Both the position numbers and the translations under genes were made by a program. Below the pieces are notes generated by a model. That model did no database searches, was not told the origin of the DNA, and saw nothing but the letters and a program-made list of their open reading frames with translations. A DNA stretch of 8,711 nt, from assembly GCA_046590855.1 (NCBI GenBank), contig JBKJTJ010000146.1:1-8711 (forward strand), read 5' to 3'. The DNA comes from JACMOY01 sp046590855 (lineage in GTDB: Bacteria > Actinomycetota > Actinomycetes > Actinomycetales > Angustibacteraceae). Shown here piece by piece: positions 1 through 6,915 of this stretch. Each line of letters opens with the position of its first letter. Position 1 is the first letter of the stretch.

Positions 1-358
1 CTTCCTGGCCAGCGAGTGGGCCGGCCGGGCCGTCGTGGCGGTCGAGGCGGCGGTCGAGACCCCCGTCGACGGCACCATCGTGCGGGGTCGGGTCGACGCG
101 GTCCTGGCCCGGGACGACGGCGGCGTCGACGTCGTGGACTGGAAGACCGGCCCGCCGCCGGCCGGGCGTGAGGCCGCGGCGCGCGCGGTGCAGCTGGCGG
201 CGTATCGCCTGGCCTGGTCGCGGCTGCACTCGATCCCGCTGCACCAGGTTGGTGCGGCGTTCTTCTACGCCTCGACCGGGCAGACGGTGCGGCCGGCCGA
301 CCTGCTCGACGAGGCGGGGCTGGTGGCGCTGCTGCGCGGCCTGGACTCGCTGGGGTAG
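1..358 (+). CDS. adnB: UvrD/RecB-type helicase-nuclease, 3' end only (probable AdnB)
   Basis: This is the C-terminal 118 residues of a larger protein cut by the left edge; the first whole codon begins at base 2. The sequence shows the RecB-family nuclease core in order: GRVDAV (motif II aspartate), DVVDWKTG (the D-x-K catalytic motif, about residues 43-50) and the QLAAYRLAW helix of the Q-x-x-x-Y type. By family knowledge such a domain at the C terminus of a UvrD-like helicase in actinobacteria belongs to AdnA or AdnB, which form the heterodimeric ATP-dependent motor-nuclease that resects double-strand breaks. AdnB is preferred because nudC and a mycoredoxin gene lie downstream, as they follow adnB in mycobacteria; this is inference. 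A single-chain RecB-like exonuclease or another UvrD-nuclease fusion cannot be excluded, since the helicase part lies outside the window. The stop is TAG at 356-358. Confidence 0.8.
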   Translation, partial: FLASEWAGRAVVAVEAAVETPVDGTIVRGRVDAVLARDDGGVDVVDWKTGPPPAGREAAARAVQLAAYRLAWSRLHSIPLHQVGAAFFYASTGQTVRPADLLDEAGLVALLRGLDSLG

Positions 359-366
359 CGCCGGGG

Positions 367-421
367 CGGGGTCCTGGCGGGGTCCTGGCCGGGCCCTGGT
401 CAGGGTCTGGTCGGGGCCCGG
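367..421. repeat. Five tandem 11-bp repeats after adnB
   Basis: Five consecutive 11-bp units can be laid end to end: 367-377 CGGGGTCCTGG, 378-388 CGGGGTCCTGG (identical), 389-399 CCGGGCCCTGG, 400-410 TCAGGGTCTGG and 411-421 TCGGGGCCCGG. The consensus is about YCGGGGYCCTGG with G-runs every 10-12 bases on the plus strand. The array starts 9 bp after the adnB stop codon and contains no gene. The G-runs (including one at 363-366) leave loops of 1 to 9 nt, so a G-quadruplex on the plus strand or its RNA is conceivable but not shown. Function unknown. Confidence 0.7.
389..421 (+). terminator. GC-rich inverted repeat, possible terminator after adnB
   Basis: CCGGGCCC (389-396) is the exact reverse complement of GGGCCCGG (414-421), giving an 8-bp all-GC stem with a 17-nt loop, 30 bp past the adnB stop. 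There is no U-tract, which is common for actinobacterial terminators. It lies inside the 11-bp tandem array, so it may simply follow from the repeats. Confidence 0.35.
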
Positions 422-479
422 GGGAGGATCGGCGCGGCTTCGGGCGCGGGCTCGGTGCGCCTCGGGCGCGCTCACCGCG

Positions 480-548
480 TACCGTCGTCGGACCACGCCA
501 CGCACCCGGGGCCGTGAGGAACTGCGCCGACGACCACCGTCGTCGGCG
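480..548 (+). promoter_or_regulatory. oleA leader: candidate -10 box, repeated half-site and strong hairpin
   Basis: A perfect 10-bp inverted repeat, CGCCGACGAC (525-534) and GTCGTCGGCG (539-548), encloses a CACC tetraloop and ends 16 nt before the oleA ATG. The 11-mer ACCGTCGTCGG occurs at 481-491 and again at 536-546, 55 bp apart. The upstream copy overlaps TACCGT (480-485), a possible -10 box of the TANNNT type, although no good -35 is visible. The segment GTCGTCGG (484-491) can pair with CCGACGAC (527-534), so two mutually exclusive stems are possible. The 9-mer GAGGAACTG flanks the hairpin at 516-524 and 555-563; the second copy is the ribosome binding site. This could be a protein operator or an RNA control element. 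GTCG-rich words are common in such DNA, so some of the similarity may be chance. Confidence 0.4.
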
Positions 549-552
549 TCGC

Positions 553-560
553 GAGAGGAA
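553..560 (+). promoter_or_regulatory. Ribosome binding site of oleA
   Basis: GAGAGGAA lies 4 nt before the ATG at 565 and is the clearest Shine-Dalgarno sequence in the window. It fixes the oleA start at 565 rather than the in-frame GTG at 514, whose 17 extra codons would run through the hairpin and encode an Arg-rich stretch unlike the family. Confidence 0.75.
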
Positions 561-564
561 CTGG

Positions 565-1590
565 ATGAGCGGCAACGCGGTCTTTCGCCCCATCAACACC
601 GCCGTGCTGTCGGTCTGCGCGATCGACGCCCCGGTGGTCGTGACGTCGGACGAGCTCGACGCGCGCCTCGAGGACACCTACGCCCGGGTGGGGCTGCGCC
701 CCGGGATGCTCGAGAAGCTGGCCGGCATCCACGAGCGGCGCTGGTGGTCCGAGGGGGTGACGTTCGCGGACGGTGCGGCGATGGCGGGCGAGAAGGCGTT
801 GGCCGACTCCGGGGTCGACCCGGCCCGGGTCGGGCTGATGGTCAACACCTCGGTCAGCCGCGCCCACCTCGAGCCGTCGACGGCGGTCGGTGTGCACCAC
901 GCGATCGGCCTGCCGTCCTCGTGCCAGAACTTCGACGTCTCGAACGCGTGCCTCGGCTTCGTCAACGGCATGCAGCTGGCGGCGGCGATGATCGACACCG
1001 GCCAGATCGACTACGCCCTGGTGGTCAACGGCGAGGACGCCCGCACCATCCACGAGAGCACCATCGAGCGGCTCAACCGCCCCACCAGCACCGCCCGCGA
1101 GGTCCTCTCGCAGTTCGCCTCGCTGACCCTCGGGTCGGGTGCGGCCGCGATGGTGCTGGGCCGGGCAGACGCCCACCCCGAGGGGCACCGCGTCGTCGGC
1201 GGGGTCACCCGCGCAGCGACCGAGCACCACGAGCTGTGCGTCGGTGACGTCGACGAGATGCACACCGACACCAAGGGACTGCTGGACGCCGGGCTCGACC
1301 TGTCCGCAGACCTGTGGGCCGATGCCGCCGACCAGTTCGACTGGGCCGACGGCATGGACAGCTACGTCATCCACCAGATCTCGCAGGTGCACACCCAGGC
1401 GCTGTGCGCCCGTCTCGCCATCGACCCCGACCGGGTGCCGCGCACCTTCCCCACCCGCGGCAACATCGGGCCGGCCTCGGTGCCGACCACCCTCGCGGCC
1501 CAGGCCGAGTCGCTCGAGGCGGGCCAGCGGGTGCTGCTGATGGGGATCGGCTCGGGGCTGAACGCGTCGTGCCTCGAGCTGGCCTGGTGA
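565..1590 (+). CDS. oleA: OleA, acyl-CoA head-to-head condensing enzyme (thiolase superfamily)
   Basis: OleA performs a non-decarboxylative Claisen condensation of two fatty acyl-CoAs to a 2-alkyl-3-keto acid, the first step of long-chain olefin synthesis. The 341-residue product has the FabH/KAS III-like fold signature. The nucleophile is Cys129 in SNACLGF, His270 lies in YVIHQIS and Asn300 in RGNIGPAS, forming the Cys-His-Asn triad. Glu103 in HLEPSTA corresponds to the glutamate that acts as base in OleA. The spacing agrees with Xanthomonas campestris OleA (E117, C143, H285, N315) with a constant offset of 14-15 residues, from memory of that protein. This glutamate and the downstream oleBC and oleD genes separate it from ordinary FabH. 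It is the first gene of the operon, and oleBC starts 13 bp after its stop. There is only one OleA here, whereas the nocardiolactone clusters have a pair. Confidence 0.93.
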   Translation: MSGNAVFRPINTAVLSVCAIDAPVVVTSDELDARLEDTYARVGLRPGMLEKLAGIHERRWWSEGVTFADGAAMAGEKALADSGVDPARVGLMVNTSVSRAHLEPSTAVGVHHAIGLPSSCQNFDVSNACLGFVNGMQLAAAMIDTGQIDYALVVNGEDARTIHESTIERLNRPTSTAREVLSQFASLTLGSGAAAMVLGRADAHPEGHRVVGGVTRAATEHHELCVGDVDEMHTDTKGLLDAGLDLSADLWADAADQFDWADGMDSYVIHQISQVHTQALCARLAIDPDRVPRTFPTRGNIGPASVPTTLAAQAESLEAGQRVLLMGIGSGLNASCLELAW

Positions 1591-1603
1591 CCGCGCCGCT
1601 GTC

Positions 1604-4141
1604 GTGCAGGTGACCTCGGCGGGCGCCCGCCTGCCCCCGCGGACGCTCCCGGGTCTGGATCCCGCGTGGTCGCGCCTGGTGCAGGTGGCCGACGCCGACG
1701 GGGTCGACCGGGTGTGGCACCTGCTCGACACCCACCCGGGCACCCACCCCAGCGACGAGCCCGAGGTCGGCACGCTGCTGTGCGTCCACGGCAACCCCAC
1801 CTGGTCCTACCTGTGGCGCGGGCTGGCCGCCGCCGCGCCGCCGGGGTGGCGGGTGCTGGCCGTCGACCAGCTCGGCATGGGCTGGTCGCAGCGCCTGGAC
1901 CGCCCGCGCACGCTGGCGCAGCGGGTCGACGACCTCGGCCGCCTCACCGCCGCCCTGGGCGTCACCGGGCCGGTCGTCACGGTCGCCCACGACTGGGGCG
2001 GACCGGTCTCGCTCGGCTGGGGGCTGGCCCACCGCGACCAGCTGCGCGCGGTGGTGCTCACGAACACCGCCCTGCACCAGCCGCCGGGCAGCGCGGGGCC
2101 GGCACTGATCCGCCTGGCCCACCTGCCCGGCGTCCGGCCGCTCGCGTGCGTGCGCACCCCTGCCTTCGTCCGGGCGACGACGGCCCTGTCGCGTCCGGCC
2201 CTGCCGGAGCCGGTGCGCGACGCGTTCGCCGCCCCGTACGCCTGCCCGGACCGCCGGGGCGCGGTGGGTGACTTCGTCGCCGACATCCCGTTCGCCGACG
2301 GTCACCCCAGCCGGCCGGCGCTCGACGCGATCGCCGAGGGCGTCCGCACCCTCGACGTCCCGGCGCTGCTGCTGTGGGGCCCGCGCGACCCAGTGTTCGG
2401 CGAGGCTCACCTGCGCGACCTGCGCGAGCGCCTGCCGCAGGCGCGGCTGCACCGGTACGAGGGCGCGTCGCACCTGGTCACCGAGGACGCGCCCCAGTAC
2501 GCCACCGATGTCGTCGCGTGGCTGGATGAGCTGCAGACCCCAGCTGCCGCAGCGGTTGCGGCGCAGCAGCACCCGCCGCTGTGGTCCGAGCTCGCGGCCC
2601 GAGCCGACGACGACGGGCCAGCCGTCGTCGAGGTCGGCGGGGTGCGCGTCAGCTGGGCCCAGCTGCACCACCGGGTCACGTCGCTGGCCGGGGGACTGGC
2701 CGCCGCCGGGGTGCGCCCCGGCGACCGGGTCGCGCTGTTGGTGCCGCCGTCGGCCGACCTCACCGCCGCGGTCTACGCCGCGTGGCGAGCCGGCGCCGTC
2801 ATCGTCGTCGCCGACCGCGGCCTGGGCCTGCGCGGCATGGGCCGGGCGCTGCGCGGCGCTTCGGTCGACCACGTGATCGGCAGCGCGCAGGGCCTGGCGG
2901 CGGCACGCGCGATGCGACTGCCCGGAACCCGCATCGCCACCCGCCCGGTGCCGGGGGTGCGCCACGACCTGGTGACGCTGGCGCACAGCACCGCACCCCT
3001 GTCCGAGCCCCTGCCCGAGCCGGACGACGACGCCGAGTGCGCGGTCGTCTTCACCTCGGGCGCCACCGGCCCGGCCAAGGGCGTCACCTACCGGCACCGG
3101 CAGGTGCAGGCCCAGGTCGACCTGATCCGCCGCACCTACGCGCTCACCCGCGCCGACCGTCTGGTGGCCGCGTTCGCCCCGTTCGCGATCTACGGCCCCG
3201 CGCTCGGCATCGGCTCGGCAGTGCCTGACGTCGACGTCACGCGGCCGGCGAGCCTGACCGCCGGGGCGCTGGCCGACGCGGTCGCAGCGGTCGACGCGAC
3301 CGTCGTCTTCGCCTCGCCCGCCGCGCTGCGCAACGTGGTCGCCACGGGGGACGCGCTGCAACCGCTGCAGCGCAACGCGTTGAGCGGCATCCGGCTGCTC
3401 ATGTCAGCTGGCGCCCCGGTCGGTCTGCCGCTGCTGCGGTCGGTGCAGCGGCTGCTGCCGCAGGCCGAGCTGCACACCCCGTACGGCATGACCGAGGTGC
3501 TACCGGTCGCCGACGTCTCGTTGCCCCAGCTGGCGGCGGCCGGTGAGGGTGACGGCGTCTGCGTCGGGGTGCCCCTGCCGGGGGTCGGCGTGCGGGTCAG
3601 TCCGCTGTCGTCGTCCGGCGCGGCTGACGGCGAGCCGACCGACCGGCCGGGCGTGACCGGCGAGGTCTGCGTTCGCGCGCCGCACGTCAAGGACCACTAC
3701 GACGCACTGTGGGCCACCGAGCGACGCAGCAGCCGCGACCCCGGCTGGCACCGCACAGGGGACGTCGGTCACCTGGACGCCGAGGGACGGCTGTGGGTCG
3801 AGGGTCGGCTGCAGCACGTGGTCACCACCCCGCGCGGCACCCTGACGCCGGTGGGTGTCGAGCAGCGGGTCGAGGCGCTGGACGAGGTGCGAGCAGCAGC
3901 AGTCGTCGGGGTCGGACCCGTGGGGACGCAGGCGGTTGCAGTCGTCGTGGTGCCCGAGGCCGGGTCGACGAGATCACCGGTCGCGGGGCTGGCCCTCACC
4001 GACCGGGTGCGTGCCGCGGCCGGGACGACGGTCGCCGCGGTGCTGGTTCGCCAGGCGCTTCCGGTCGACGTCCGGCACGCGTCGAAGGTGGACCGCGCCG
4101 CGGTCGCCCGCTGGGCGGCCGACGTGCTGGCGGGCTCGTGA
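1604..4141 (+). CDS. oleBC: OleB-OleC fusion: beta-lactone decarboxylase plus beta-lactone synthetase
   Basis: The product is an 845-residue fusion. Residues 1 to about 310 form an alpha/beta hydrolase of the haloalkane-dehalogenase-like OleB type: HGNPTWSYLWR (62-72), nucleophile Asp130 in AHDWGGPV, likely acid Asp262 in WGPRDPVF and His290 in GASHLV. OleB removes CO2 from the beta-lactone to give the cis-alkene. A short Ala/Gln-rich linker (about 311-325) leads to an OleC domain of the adenylate-forming superfamily (about 326-845): P-loop VVFTSGATGPAKG (481-493), TPYGMTE (625-631), HRTGD (716-720), VEGRLQHVV (732-740) and a C-terminal lysine at 828. OleC closes the 2-alkyl-3-hydroxy acid to a beta-lactone using ATP. 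All key residues look intact in both halves. Start is GTG at 1604, with GTG at 1610 as alternative; neither has a strong ribosome site. The stop overlaps the oleD start by 4 nt. The same fusion is known from Micrococcus luteus and relatives. Confidence 0.92.
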   Translation: MQVTSAGARLPPRTLPGLDPAWSRLVQVADADGVDRVWHLLDTHPGTHPSDEPEVGTLLCVHGNPTWSYLWRGLAAAAPPGWRVLAVDQLGMGWSQRLDRPRTLAQRVDDLGRLTAALGVTGPVVTVAHDWGGPVSLGWGLAHRDQLRAVVLTNTALHQPPGSAGPALIRLAHLPGVRPLACVRTPAFVRATTALSRPALPEPVRDAFAAPYACPDRRGAVGDFVADIPFADGHPSRPALDAIAEGVRTLDVPALLLWGPRDPVFGEAHLRDLRERLPQARLHRYEGASHLVTEDAPQYATDVVAWLDELQTPAAAAVAAQQHPPLWSELAARADDDGPAVVEVGGVRVSWAQLHHRVTSLAGGLAAAGVRPGDRVALLVPPSADLTAAVYAAWRAGAVIVVADRGLGLRGMGRALRGASVDHVIGSAQGLAAARAMRLPGTRIATRPVPGVRHDLVTLAHSTAPLSEPLPEPDDDAECAVVFTSGATGPAKGVTYRHRQVQAQVDLIRRTYALTRADRLVAAFAPFAIYGPALGIGSAVPDVDVTRPASLTAGALADAVAAVDATVVFASPAALRNVVATGDALQPLQRNALSGIRLLMSAGAPVGLPLLRSVQRLLPQAELHTPYGMTEVLPVADVSLPQLAAAGEGDGVCVGVPLPGVGVRVSPLSSSGAADGEPTDRPGVTGEVCVRAPHVKDHYDALWATERRSSRDPGWHRTGDVGHLDAEGRLWVEGRLQHVVTTPRGTLTPVGVEQRVEALDEVRAAAVVGVGPVGTQAVAVVVVPEAGSTRSPVAGLALTDRVRAAAGTTVAAVLVRQALPVDVRHASKVDRAAVARWAADVLAGS

Positions 4142-5103
4142 GGGTGCTGGTCACCGGGGCCAGCGGCATGCTGGGCCGGGGGATCGCGCAGGCCCTGATC
4201 GGCCGCGGTGACACCGTCACGGTGCTGCAGCGCAGGCCGTCCAGGCTGGCCTGCGCCGAGGTGCTCGGTGACGTGGCGGACGGCGAGGCGGTGGCGCGCG
4301 CCGTGGCAGGTCAGCAGGCCGTGGTCCACGGCGCCGCGAAGGTCGACGTCGTCGGGCCCTGGCCCGAGTACGAGCGGGCGAACGTGGTGGGAACCCGCAC
4401 AGTCGTCGAGGCGTGTCGGGCAGCAGGCGTCCCCCGCCTCGTGCACGTGTCGTCCCCCGCGGTCGCGCACGCGGGGGACTCACTGGTCGGGGCCAGCGCG
4501 GGTTCACCTGATCCTGTTGCAGCACAGGGGTTCTACGCCCGATCGAAGGCGATGGCCGAGATCGTCGCGCTCGCCGCGGACGACGGCGCGCTGGCGGTGC
4601 TGGCGGTGCGCCCCCACCTGGTGTGGGGGCCGGGTGACACCCAGCTCGTCGAGCGGATCGTGGCCCGCGGCCGCGCCGGGCGGTTGCCGCTGGTGGGCAC
4701 CGGTGGCGCGCTGATCGACACGACCTACGTCACCAACGCCGTCGGGGCGATCGTCGCCGCCGTCGATGCCGCGGCGCACGGCGAGGCGCTGGTCGTGTCG
4801 AACGGCGAGCCGCGGCCGGTGGCCGAGGTGCTCGCCCGGTTGTGCGCCGCAGCCGGTGTCGCCGGCCCGCGCGGTCACGTGCCGCTGCCGGTCGCAGCGC
4901 TCGCGGGCGCTGCGGTGGAACGGGTCTGGGCCCGCCTCGACCGTCGTGACACCCCGCCGCTCACCCGCTTCCTGGCCGAGCAGCTGGGCACGGCCCACTG
5001 GTTCGACCAGCGGCGCACCCGCGAGCTGCTCGGGTGGGAGCCGACCGTGAGCCTGGACGACGGTTTCGCCGAGCTCGCCCGCTGGTACCGCGGCGGTGCC
5101 TGA
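4138..5103 (+). CDS. oleD: OleD, NAD(P)H-dependent 2-alkyl-3-ketoalkanoic acid reductase
   Basis: OleD reduces the keto acid made by OleA to the 2-alkyl-3-hydroxy acid that OleC uses. The 321-residue product is an extended short-chain dehydrogenase of the 3-beta-HSD/epimerase type. The Rossmann motif TGASGMLG is at residues 6-13, the catalytic pair Tyr133 and Lys137 in FYARSK, and a serine in HVSSPAV (105-106). RPHLVWGPGD (158-167) is typical of the family. The start is GTG at 4138 in a GTGA overlap with the oleBC stop, suggesting translational coupling; the frame stays open further upstream, but that part is antisense-like noise inside oleBC. Taken alone it could be called a generic NAD-dependent epimerase; the operon decides the name. 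It is the last gene of the operon and converges on the EEP-family gene. Confidence 0.9.
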   Translation: MRVLVTGASGMLGRGIAQALIGRGDTVTVLQRRPSRLACAEVLGDVADGEAVARAVAGQQAVVHGAAKVDVVGPWPEYERANVVGTRTVVEACRAAGVPRLVHVSSPAVAHAGDSLVGASAGSPDPVAAQGFYARSKAMAEIVALAADDGALAVLAVRPHLVWGPGDTQLVERIVARGRAGRLPLVGTGGALIDTTYVTNAVGAIVAAVDAAAHGEALVVSNGEPRPVAEVLARLCAAAGVAGPRGHVPLPVAALAGAAVERVWARLDRRDTPPLTRFLAEQLGTAHWFDQRRTRELLGWEPTVSLDDGFAELARWYRGGA

Positions 5104-5126
5104 GTCGGCCCGTGCCCGGCCGCTCA
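5101..5126. terminator. Hairpin spanning both stop codons between oleD and the convergent EEP gene
   Basis: TGAG (5101-5104) pairs with CTCA (5123-5126) and CGGCC (5106-5110) with GGCCG (5118-5122), leaving one bulged T (5105) and a 7-nt loop. The oleD TGA and the reverse-complement TGA of the EEP gene form the base of the stem. No U-tract follows on either strand. It is the only non-coding structure between the convergent genes, so it may act as a weak bidirectional terminator. Confidence 0.45.
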
Positions 5127-5942
5127 GTGCTGCAGGTGGACGACGAGCGGCCGGTGGTCCGAGAGGCCGACCCGCGGGGTGGTGACCTGGGCGCTGACGC
5201 CGTCCCAGCCGTGGCCCAGCGCGTGGTCGAGCTGGATCCGCGGACCGCCGGACGGGAAGGTCGGGGTGCGGGCCAGCCGCTGCCACCCGGTCAGGCGCGC
5301 CGGCAGGCCACCGGGCAGGTTCAGGTCCCCCAGCAGCAGCCGTGGGCCGGGCATCCCGGCGGTCCACCGGGCGATCGCTCGCAGCTGGCGCACCGCCGCC
5401 CACGGCACGAACGACAGGTGCGTGCTGACCACGGTGACCAGCCCGCGGGGCGTCTGGACGACCGCGGCCAGCGCGGCCCGCGGCTCCTCGGGGACGACGA
5501 GCAGCCGGGGTCGGCCCCCGCCCTCACCCGGCATGACGAGCGGCAGGAACCCCCGGGCGGCGGCGAACCGGCGCACCTGCCAGGTCAGCACCGGCCAGCG
5601 CGAGACCAGCCCGACGCCGTACGACGGCCCCGCCGCAGGAGCTCCGCCCGGTGCCCACACGGTGGGCTCGCCGCCGGCGACCTGCCAGGTGCGGCCCGGC
5701 CCGGGCACGCCGTGCAGGGTGGCGGCGAACGCGCCGGTGACGGCGCCCGCCGCGGCTGCGGTGACCGCGAGCTGGTCGGTGCCGCCAGAGCGGGGCTGGC
5801 CGCGGTCGACCTCCTGCACGGCCAGCACGTCGACGTCCAGGCTCGCGACGGCTTCGGTCAGGCGGGCGGCCAGCACGGTGCCGTCGTCCATGCTGCGCCC
5901 CGAGAGCAGGTTGAAGGACGCGAACCGCAGCGGCTCAGCCAC
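5124..5942 (-). CDS. Endonuclease/exonuclease/phosphatase (EEP) family hydrolase
   Basis: The 272-residue product has the full metal-dependent phosphohydrolase motif set: Asn11 in FASFNLL, Glu44 in VLAVQEVD, His175 in VVSTHLS, Asp206/Asn208 in LLLGDLN, Asp239 in IQLDHAL and the terminal SDH triad 261-263 in LSDHRPLVV. The family (DNase I, ExoIII, sphingomyelinase and inositol phosphatase relatives) cleaves phosphodiester or phosphomonoester bonds. The substrate cannot be told from the sequence. There is no signal peptide or membrane segment, so it is probably cytoplasmic. It starts with GTG at 5942, overlapping the end of the phosphotransferase gene by 8 nt, without a clear ribosome site, so it is probably read from the same mRNA. 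Residues 70-145 are rich in Gly, Pro and Ala and look like loops. No functional tie to the ole operon is visible. Confidence 0.85.
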   Translation of the reverse strand: MAEPLRFASFNLLSGRSMDDGTVLAARLTEAVASLDVDVLAVQEVDRGQPRSGGTDQLAVTAAAAGAVTGAFAATLHGVPGPGRTWQVAGGEPTVWAPGGAPAAGPSYGVGLVSRWPVLTWQVRRFAAARGFLPLVMPGEGGGRPRLLVVPEEPRAALAAVVQTPRGLVTVVSTHLSFVPWAAVRQLRAIARWTAGMPGPRLLLGDLNLPGGLPARLTGWQRLARTPTFPSGGPRIQLDHALGHGWDGVSAQVTTPRVGLSDHRPLVVHLQH

Positions 5943-6861
5943 CGGCGGACTCGGGGACGTCGGCTGCGAGCCGGTCGGCGAGGTCGGTCAGGGCGACGCT
6001 CGCCTGGTCGACCACTGTGGAGTCGTCGGCCGCCACGCCACCGAGCAGCCAGCGGGCGAAGGCCAGCTCACCGGCGAGCCGCGCGCGGTCGAGCAGGTGG
6101 CGGTCGGGCTGCTCGTGGCGGGCCATGGCGTAGGACTCGAGCACCGCGTCCAGCGCCGCGTCGTCGGCGCCGAGCACCACCCAGGCCAGGTCGTCGGCCG
6201 GGTCGGCAACCCGCGCCTCGCCCCAGTCGATGATGCCGCTGACCGAGCCGTGCTCGACCAGGACGTGCTCGGCCGCGAGGTCGCCGTGCACCGGGGTCGC
6301 GGCGAACCGCCACTTGCCCACCTGCTCGAGCGCCTTCTCCCATCGGGTGAGCAGGGCGGCTGGCACGTGGCCGGTGGCGGCCGCGCGGTCGACGTCGGAC
6401 AGCCGGCGCTGGCGGTACTCCTCGGCGGTGTACGTCGGTGCGCCGGCCTCGTCCAGCAGCTCGGGCGGCAGGTCGTGCACGGCCGCGAGGACCCGGCCGA
6501 GCTCGGCGGCCAGGGGCTCGCCCGGCACGAGGTCGGCGGGGAACAGCGGGGTGCCCGGCACGAAGGGGTAGACCACGCAGCGGCCGCCCTCGGGCAGCGG
6601 GCACCACCCCGCGGGCTGCGGCACGGCGACGGGCAGCCGGGGCGCGAGCAGCGGCAGCAGCCGCGCCTCGACGTCGATCATCATCGCGGCGGCGGTGCGC
6701 CGGGGGGCGCGCACCACCCAGCGACGGTCACGCGCGTCGCTGACCAGGGCCACGTCGAAGTCCATGCCGTCGACCGCGGGGGCCCCGACGGTCACGGGGT
6801 CCAGTCCCGGGACGGCGGCGCTGGCCAGGGCAGCCAGGGTCAGGGCGGAGCGGGCGGTCAC
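5935..6861 (-). CDS. Macrolide 2'-phosphotransferase-like / APH-family kinase
   Basis: The 308-residue product has an aminoglycoside-phosphotransferase fold. The ATP-binding lobe shows RRWVVRAPRR (46-55) and a following Glu helix. The catalytic loop is VHGDLAAEHVLV (191-202), with Asp194 as base and His199 where many APH enzymes have Asn. The metal-binding Asp212 lies in GIIDWGEARVADPADDLAW. From memory, the RWVLRIPRR and HGDLxxxHVL...IDWSEARVDDP forms are those of macrolide 2'-phosphotransferases (Mph), so the closest described group is Mph rather than APH(3'). Many actinobacteria carry such chromosomal homologues without proven resistance roles, so the substrate is open. Start is GTG at 6861, directly at the shared intergenic region with nudC; there is no strong Shine-Dalgarno, and a leaderless mRNA is possible. 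It precedes and overlaps the EEP-family gene. Confidence 0.82.
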   Translation of the reverse strand: MTARSALTLAALASAAVPGLDPVTVGAPAVDGMDFDVALVSDARDRRWVVRAPRRTAAAMMIDVEARLLPLLAPRLPVAVPQPAGWCPLPEGGRCVVYPFVPGTPLFPADLVPGEPLAAELGRVLAAVHDLPPELLDEAGAPTYTAEEYRQRRLSDVDRAAATGHVPAALLTRWEKALEQVGKWRFAATPVHGDLAAEHVLVEHGSVSGIIDWGEARVADPADDLAWVVLGADDAALDAVLESYAMARHEQPDRHLLDRARLAGELAFARWLLGGVAADDSTVVDQASVALTDLADRLAADVPESAGG

Positions 6862-6915
6862 CGGTTCACCGTATGCGACCTGAGCCGATCGCGCCGTGAC
6901 GCCTACGGTGGACCC
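6862..6915. promoter_or_regulatory. Symmetric divergent promoter region (phosphotransferase / nudC)
   Basis: Each gene begins with GTG-ACC preceded by TACGGT and 6 nt: TACGGT at 6904-6909 for nudC (start 6916) and at 6873-6868 on the minus strand for the phosphotransferase (start 6861). TACGGT fits the actinobacterial -10 consensus TANNNT at the distance expected for leaderless mRNAs. The 18-mer arms from the box through the second codon match at 16 of 18 positions and are arranged as an inverted repeat. The dyad centre coincides with CGATCG (6886-6891). No good -35 boxes are visible. The GGTGRA next to each box could instead serve as a weak ribosome site. Confidence 0.5.

Noticed and set aside
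514..564. Alternative oleA start at GTG 514
   Set aside because: It would add an Arg-rich 17-residue stretch encoded by the hairpin; the ATG at 565 has the better ribosome site and family-like N terminus.
472..1800. Minus-strand 442-codon open frame over oleA
   Set aside because: Antisense to a well-supported gene; composition is low-complexity and no motif is recognised.
2543..2567. Possible hairpin in the oleB-oleC linker region
   Set aside because: Only about six pairs with a bulge, in Ala/Gln codons that favour such words by chance; no sign of an internal start.
1367..3361. Long open frame of 664 codons on the minus strand
   Set aside because: It lies antisense to oleA/oleBC, has no domain signature and is Arg/Gly/Gln-rich, as expected for a shadow frame in very GC-rich DNA.
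5179..6915. Upstream extension of the nudC frame by 579 codons
   Set aside because: It runs antisense to the EEP and phosphotransferase genes. The family N terminus and a promoter box fit the GTG at 6916.
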